From Streptomonospora wellingtoniae (GTDB taxonomy: Bacteria; Actinomycetota; Actinomycetes; Streptosporangiales; Streptosporangiaceae), in contig NZ_JAVREK010000017.1 of NCBI RefSeq assembly GCF_031845375.1, positions 1 to 64,000 on the forward strand: DNA of 64,000 nucleotides, read 5' to 3'. This document shows positions 59,986 through 64,000 of the stretch, piece by piece (within the stretch, counting starts at the first letter, position 1; every line of letters starts with the position of its first letter). The notes beneath the pieces are model-generated. The model was not told the DNA's origin. It saw only the letters and a program-made list of their open reading frames with translations, and ran no database searches. The translations under genes were made by a program, and so were the position numbers.

Positions 59986-61508
59986 ACGTGCTCCTCGCCG
60001 TACCCGCAGTGGTTCCGCTGCTGGGCGCCGCCGCAACGCTGCTCCTGCGGCGTACCCCCCGCCTCCAGCAGGGGGTGGCCGTGGCCGCGCTGGCCTCGGT
60101 CGCAGCGGCCGCGGCGCTGCTGCTGCACGCCGCCGCCGACGGCACGGTCCTGACCAGCCAGGCAGGGGGCTGGAAGGCGCCGCTGGGCATCACCCTCGTC
60201 GCCGACCCGCTCTCGGCGCTGCTCCTGGCGGTGTCGGCGGTGGTGCTGCTGGTGGTGCAGTTCTACGCCATCGGCCAGGACACCGCCGGGCTGAGCCGCG
60301 CCATGCCGCAGGTGTTCCACCCCATCTACCTGGTCCTGACCGCCGGGGTATGCCTGAGCTTCCTGGCGGGCGACCTGTTCAACCTCTTCGTCGGCTTCGA
60401 GATCATGCTGACGGCCAGCTATGCGCTGATCACCCAGGCGCCCACCCGGGCGCGGGTGCGCGCCAGCATGATCTACACCGTGGTCAGCCTGACCTCCTCG
60501 ATCCTGTTCCTCACCGGGATCGCCCTGGTCTACGGGCTGACCGGCACGGTCAACCTCGCCGACATCGCGGTGAAGCTGGGCGGCGCCCCGGCCGAGCTGC
60601 GCATGGTCCTGGCGCTGCTGTTCCTGGTGGTGTTCGGCATCAAGGCCGCGCTCGTACCGATGCACTTCTGGCTGCCCGACAGCTACCCGGTGGCCATCAC
60701 CCGCATCTCGGCGATCTTCGCCGCCCTGCTGACCAAGGTCGCGGTCTATGCGATCATCCGCAGCCAGACCCTCCTCTTCGGCCGCGACGACATCTCCGCG
60801 GTGCTGCTGTGCATCGCGGTCGCGACCATGGTCGTAGGCATCCTCGGCGCGCTGGTGCAGGACGACATCAACCGGCTGCTGTCCTTCGCGCTGGTCAGCC
60901 ACATCGGGTTCATGATCTTCGGCCTCGGCCTGAACTCGGTGGCCGGCATGGCGGGGGTGATCATCTACCTGGTGCACCACATCGTGGTCCAGGCCAACCT
61001 GTTCCTGGTCAACGGGCTGATCCGGCAGTTCGCCGGGCACTCCTCGCTGCGGTCGATGCGCGGGATGACCACGGTCTCGCCGATGCTCGCTGTGTTCTTC
61101 TTCCTGCCTGCCATGAGCCTGGCCGGACTCCCGCCGATGTCCGGCTTCATGGCCAAGGTCGCCCTGTTCCAGGCCGGCGTCGGCGCCGGCGGCTGGCTCG
61201 TCTACACCGCGATCGCCGCGGGGGTCGCCACCAGCCTGCTGACGATCGTGGCGATCTTCCGCGTCTGGGTCCGCGGCTTCTGGGGCACTCCGATGCCCGA
61301 CATGATCGAGGCCCGGGTGCGCCTCAAGAGCGGCGCCCACCTGGGCGGGCTGCGGATCATGGCGATGGCGACGGGGGCGATGGTGGCCTTCGGGCTGTTC
61401 GTGGCCGCGGCGGCCGGCCCGCTGTCGGAGCTGGCCTTCGTCGCCGCCCACGATCTGATGAACGGAGCCGCCTACATCGAGGCGGTGCTGGGAGAGGGGG
61501 CGCGGTGA
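59982..61508 (+). CDS. mrpD: Na+/H+ antiporter subunit D (MrpD/MnhD)
   Basis: The 508-aa subunit is a NuoN/NuoM relative with about 14 helices. It has the signature NLFVGFEIMLTASYALI, the lysine-containing VVFGIKAALVPMHFWLPDSYPVA and LLTKVAVYAIIR. GTG 59982 overlaps the mrpC stop. With MrpA it forms the proton-pumping pathway of the antiporter. Confidence 0.94.
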   Translation: MNVLLAVPAVVPLLGAAATLLLRRTPRLQQGVAVAALASVAAAAALLLHAAADGTVLTSQAGGWKAPLGITLVADPLSALLLAVSAVVLLVVQFYAIGQDTAGLSRAMPQVFHPIYLVLTAGVCLSFLAGDLFNLFVGFEIMLTASYALITQAPTRARVRASMIYTVVSLTSSILFLTGIALVYGLTGTVNLADIAVKLGGAPAELRMVLALLFLVVFGIKAALVPMHFWLPDSYPVAITRISAIFAALLTKVAVYAIIRSQTLLFGRDDISAVLLCIAVATMVVGILGALVQDDINRLLSFALVSHIGFMIFGLGLNSVAGMAGVIIYLVHHIVVQANLFLVNGLIRQFAGHSSLRSMRGMTTVSPMLAVFFFLPAMSLAGLPPMSGFMAKVALFQAGVGAGGWLVYTAIAAGVATSLLTIVAIFRVWVRGFWGTPMPDMIEARVRLKSGAHLGGLRIMAMATGAMVAFGLFVAAAAGPLSELAFVAAHDLMNGAAYIEAVLGEGAR

Positions 61509-62122
61509 GCGGGCGGCGGCCGACGGGCGCGGCGGCGCGCAGCCTTCCCCAGCGGCTGCTGAGGCGGATGGCCACCGTGGTGTGGCTGACCGCCATGTGG
61601 GTGATCCTGTGGGGCGACGCGAGTCCGGGAACGGTGCTGGCGGGCGCGGGCGTGGCTTCGGGGTGCTACGCGGCGGCGCGGCTGCCGGACCTGCCCGTCC
61701 GGCTGACCGTCCGGCCCCTGCGCACGCTGCTGCTGCTCTGGCACATCGCCGCCGACCTGCTGACGTCGAGTCTGCGCGTCGCCGTCCACGTGCTGTGGCA
61801 CCCCAAGCGCATGCGCGGCGTGATCGTCGAGGTGCCGATGCGCACCGACTCCGACCTGCTGCTTGCGCTGACCGCCGCCGGGCTGTCGCTGATCACGGGC
61901 AGCCTGGTCATCGAGCTCAACCGCGAGGAGGGCGTGCTGTACGTGCACGGCACCCCGATCCACTCGGAGCGGTCGGTGCGCAACCTGCGCCGGCAGGTCC
62001 GCCGGACCGAGGAGCTGTTCGTGCGCGCGTTCGGCACGTCGTCCGACATCGAGCAGTTCGAGCGGGAGGAGCGGCTGATGCTGGAGGCCGAAGCGGCCGA
62101 TCCCGCCGAGGGGGAGGCATGA
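61505..62122 (+). CDS. mrpE: Na+/H+ antiporter subunit E (MrpE/MnhE)
   Basis: The 205-aa subunit has two N-terminal spans (about 22-40 and 43-60) and a conserved soluble part, GVIVEVPMRTDSDLLLALTAAGLSLITGSLVIELNREEGVLYVH. GTG 61505 overlaps the mrpD stop, and its own stop overlaps mrpF. It is specific to Mrp antiporters and aids assembly of the complex. Confidence 0.93.
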   Translation: MSGRRPTGAAARSLPQRLLRRMATVVWLTAMWVILWGDASPGTVLAGAGVASGCYAAARLPDLPVRLTVRPLRTLLLLWHIAADLLTSSLRVAVHVLWHPKRMRGVIVEVPMRTDSDLLLALTAAGLSLITGSLVIELNREEGVLYVHGTPIHSERSVRNLRRQVRRTEELFVRAFGTSSDIEQFEREERLMLEAEAADPAEGEA

Positions 62123-62397
62123 ACATGCTGGACTACGCCTACACGGCGACCTTCGCGCTGCTGGGGGCTGGGGTGCTGCTGACCATGTACCGGCTCGTGC
62201 GCGGGCCGTCGGTGATGGACCGGATCGTGTGCCTGAACACCACATCGGTGCTGCTGGTCAGCTTCATCGCGGTCGAGGTTGCGCTGCGCGGCGACACCGC
62301 CTATATCGGCGTGGTGATCACCTTCGCGCTGCTGGGGTTCGTCGGCTCCCTGACGGCGGCCCGCTTCGCCGAGAGGAGGGCCCATGACCGGGGCTGA
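62119..62397 (+). CDS. mrpF: Na+/H+ antiporter subunit F (MrpF/MnhF)
   Basis: The 92-aa subunit has three hydrophobic helices and the family motif MYRLVRGPSVMDRIVCLNTTSVLLVSF. ATG 62119 follows GGGGGAGGC; an in-frame ATG six bases later is possible. It overlaps mrpE at its start and mrpG at its end. Confidence 0.93.
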   Translation: MNMLDYAYTATFALLGAGVLLTMYRLVRGPSVMDRIVCLNTTSVLLVSFIAVEVALRGDTAYIGVVITFALLGFVGSLTAARFAERRAHDRG

Positions 62398-62749
62398 CAT
62401 CGCGACCGCGGTGCTGCTGCCGCTGGGAGCGGCCTTCGCGTTCGTCGGAACGCTCGGCCTGGTGCGCTTCCCCACGCTGCTGGGGCGGGTGCACGCCGCC
62501 ACCAAGCCCGACACCGTGGCCCTGGTGCTGATCCTGGCGGGCGCGGCGTTCCAGCTGGACGACGTCCGGGGCGCCGCCTGGCTGGGTCTGGCTGCGCTCT
62601 TCCAGTTCCTCACGGTCCCGGTGCTGGCGCAGACGCTGGGCCGCGTGGCCTACAGCCGCGGCGAGATCAGCTCCGAACACCTCGTCGCCGACGAGCTGGC
62701 CGACGCGGTCGAGCGGTCGCGCGAAAGGGGCGACGGCGGCGGTGCCTGA
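62384..62749 (+). CDS. mrpG: Na+/H+ antiporter subunit G (MrpG/MnhG)
   Basis: The 121-aa last subunit of the complex has three helices and the motif LGLVRFPTLLGRVHAATKPDTVALVL. It starts inside mrpF, a 14-base overlap. Its tail is charged. The operon ends here; recQ follows after 80 bases. Confidence 0.93.
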   Translation: MTGADIATAVLLPLGAAFAFVGTLGLVRFPTLLGRVHAATKPDTVALVLILAGAAFQLDDVRGAAWLGLAALFQFLTVPVLAQTLGRVAYSRGEISSEHLVADELADAVERSRERGDGGGA

Positions 62750-62829
62750 GGGGCAGCGGCGGCGGTCCCCGGCGGACGCCTGTGCACAGCCGCCGCGTTC
62801 GGACACCGGACTCTGGTAGCAAGGGTGCC

Positions 62830-64000
62830 ATGGTGACCCCTGCGCCCTCCGGGGCGGAACCCGCGTCTGTGCCTCCCGCCGACCCCGCCGCGGCGGTCGC
62901 GGACCCCGCCGCCGACGCCGCGCTGCGTGAGGCCGCCGAGGAGCGCCTGCGCGCGCTCGCCGGCGAGTCCGCGCGGCTGCGCGAGGACCAGTGGAGCGCC
63001 ATACGCGCCCTGGTGGCGGAGCGCCACCGCGCCCTGGTCGTCCAGCGCACCGGTTGGGGCAAGTCGGCGGTGTACTTCGTCGCCACCGCGCTGCTGCGCG
63101 CCGCCGGCGCGGGGCCCACGGTCATCGTCTCCCCGCTGCTGGCTCTGATGCGCAACCAGATCGCCGCGGCCGAGCGCGCCGGCATCCGCGCCCGGACCGT
63201 CAACAGCGCCAACCTGGACGACTGGGAGGCGGTCTACACCGAGATCACCGCGGGCGAGGTCGACGTGCTGCTGGTCAGCCCCGAGCGGCTGAACAACCCC
63301 GACTTCCGCGACCGCGCGCTGCCCCGCCTGGCGGAAGGCGCGGGCCTGCTCGTCGTCGACGAGGCCCATTGCATCTCCGACTGGGGCCACGACTTCCGCC
63401 CCGACTACCGGCGCATCCGAACCCTGCTGCGCGGTCTGCCGCCGCAGACGCCGGTGCTTGCCACGACCGCCACCGCCAACGGCCGTGTCACCCGCGACGT
63501 CGCCGAGCAGCTGGAGACCGGCGACGGCGCCGCCACCCTGGTGCTGCGCGGCGGGCTGGACCGGCCGAGCCTGCGCCTGTCGGCGGTCGACCTGCCCGAC
63601 ACCCCCGCCCGATGGAGCTGGCTGGCCCGCCACCTGGCCGAGCTGCCGGGCTCGGGCATCGTCTACGCCCTCACCGTCGCCGCGGCCGAGGACACCGCCG
63701 CCTTCCTCACCGAACTTGGCTACGACGTGCGGGCCTACACCGGCCAGACCGACCCCGAGGAGCGCCGCCGCGCCGAGGACGCCCTGCTGGCCAACCGCAC
63801 CAAGGCGCTGGTGGCCACCAGCGCGCTGGGCATGGGCTTCGACAAGCCCGACCTCGGCTTCGTGGTGCATCTGGGAGCGCCGCAGTCGCCGATCTCCTAC
63901 TATCAGCAGGTCGGCCGCGCCGGGCGCGGCCTGGAGCGCGCCGAGGCGGTGCTGCTGCCCGGCCGCGAGGATCGCGAGATCTGGTCCTACTTCGCCTCGA
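62830..64000 (+). CDS. recQ: RecQ-type ATP-dependent DNA helicase (3' end outside window)
   Basis: At least 390 codons are open from ATG 62830 to the right edge. Helicase motif I is RTGWGKSAVYF (K78), a variant of the usual TGGGKS. Motif II is VVDEAHCISDWGHDFRPDYRRI, the RecQ-specific form of the DEAH box. Motif III is LATTATA, with QVGRAGRGLERAEAVLLPG as motif VI. The N-terminal 45 residues are Ala/Pro-rich. The RecQ C-terminal zinc and HRDC regions would lie beyond the edge. It unwinds recombination and repair intermediates. GTG 62833 is an alternative start. Confidence 0.92.
   Translation, partial: MVTPAPSGAEPASVPPADPAAAVADPAADAALREAAEERLRALAGESARLREDQWSAIRALVAERHRALVVQRTGWGKSAVYFVATALLRAAGAGPTVIVSPLLALMRNQIAAAERAGIRARTVNSANLDDWEAVYTEITAGEVDVLLVSPERLNNPDFRDRALPRLAEGAGLLVVDEAHCISDWGHDFRPDYRRIRTLLRGLPPQTPVLATTATANGRVTRDVAEQLETGDGAATLVLRGGLDRPSLRLSAVDLPDTPARWSWLARHLAELPGSGIVYALTVAAAEDTAAFLTELGYDVRAYTGQTDPEERRRAEDALLANRTKALVATSALGMGFDKPDLGFVVHLGAPQSPISYYQQVGRAGRGLERAEAVLLPGREDREIWSYFAS

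Overview
The window is very GC-rich, with codons ending mostly in G or C, frequent GTG/TTG starts and many 1-4 nt start/stop overlaps. The gene set points to a filamentous actinomycete: a Tad/Flp pilus locus, nrdR-nrdJ with a B12-dependent ribonucleotide reductase, an HrdB-type principal sigma factor close to topoisomerase IV genes, a DUF7455-like protein and a Cds1-like cysteine desulfhydrase. The Nocardiopsis/Streptomonospora/Thermobifida branch (Nocardiopsaceae) is my inference from gene content only.

Layout. 1-752: the 5' two-thirds or so of a minus-strand WXG100-like protein, probably a type VII-exported or polymorphic-toxin carrier, with codon use unlike everything else here. 1245-5366: a DeoR-type regulator and a mannitol PTS (IIC, IIB, IIA) followed by a zinc alcohol/polyol dehydrogenase. 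5686-17207: a Tad-like pilus operon running from a lipoprotein and a WDxVD-repeat secreted protein through SAF/CpaB, a CpaE-like protein, the CpaF ATPase, TadB, TadC, a 57-aa Flp-like pilin and three TadE/F/G-like proteins to a 1,192-aa OmpA-domain protein. 17865-22613: nrdR and an intein-split nrdJ. 22815-26611: an alpha/beta hydrolase divergent from a GlxA-type AraC regulator, then a Tat-exported GH64 beta-1,3-glucanase. 26753-33166: a CBS-domain protein, small membrane proteins and a tandem pair of SPFH (band 7) membrane proteins. 33316-40461: RNase HII, a membrane-anchored double AAA+ ATPase, a sugar-phosphate nucleotidyltransferase, a tyrosine phosphatase and two conserved unknowns. 41087-48034: a PAS-PAS-GAF-PP2C phosphatase, the principal sigma factor, YaaA, a GNAT acetyltransferase and a DUF7455-like protein. 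48746-55849: topoisomerase IV parE and parC facing each other, with cds1, a TPR protein and a beta-carbonic anhydrase between them. 56380-62749: a complete seven-gene Mrp/Mnh cation/proton antiporter operon. 62830-64000: the 5' part of a RecQ-type helicase.

The main unexplained signal is a roughly 65-bp near-palindromic repeat built around GATCTTGTAGCTATCG. It occurs four times between genes (about 937, 17215, 27622 and 50880), in both orientations, with a conserved inner GGAAA-CG-TTTCC core. Other points worth a second look are the nrdJ intein with LAGLIDADG motifs, tandem sites upstream of nrdR that look like NrdR boxes, the pentapeptide-repeat protein and OmpA-domain protein of the pilus locus, the membrane-embedded tandem AAA+ protein, and the third-position G avoidance of the first gene. 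No tRNA, rRNA, CRISPR array or insertion sequence was recognised.
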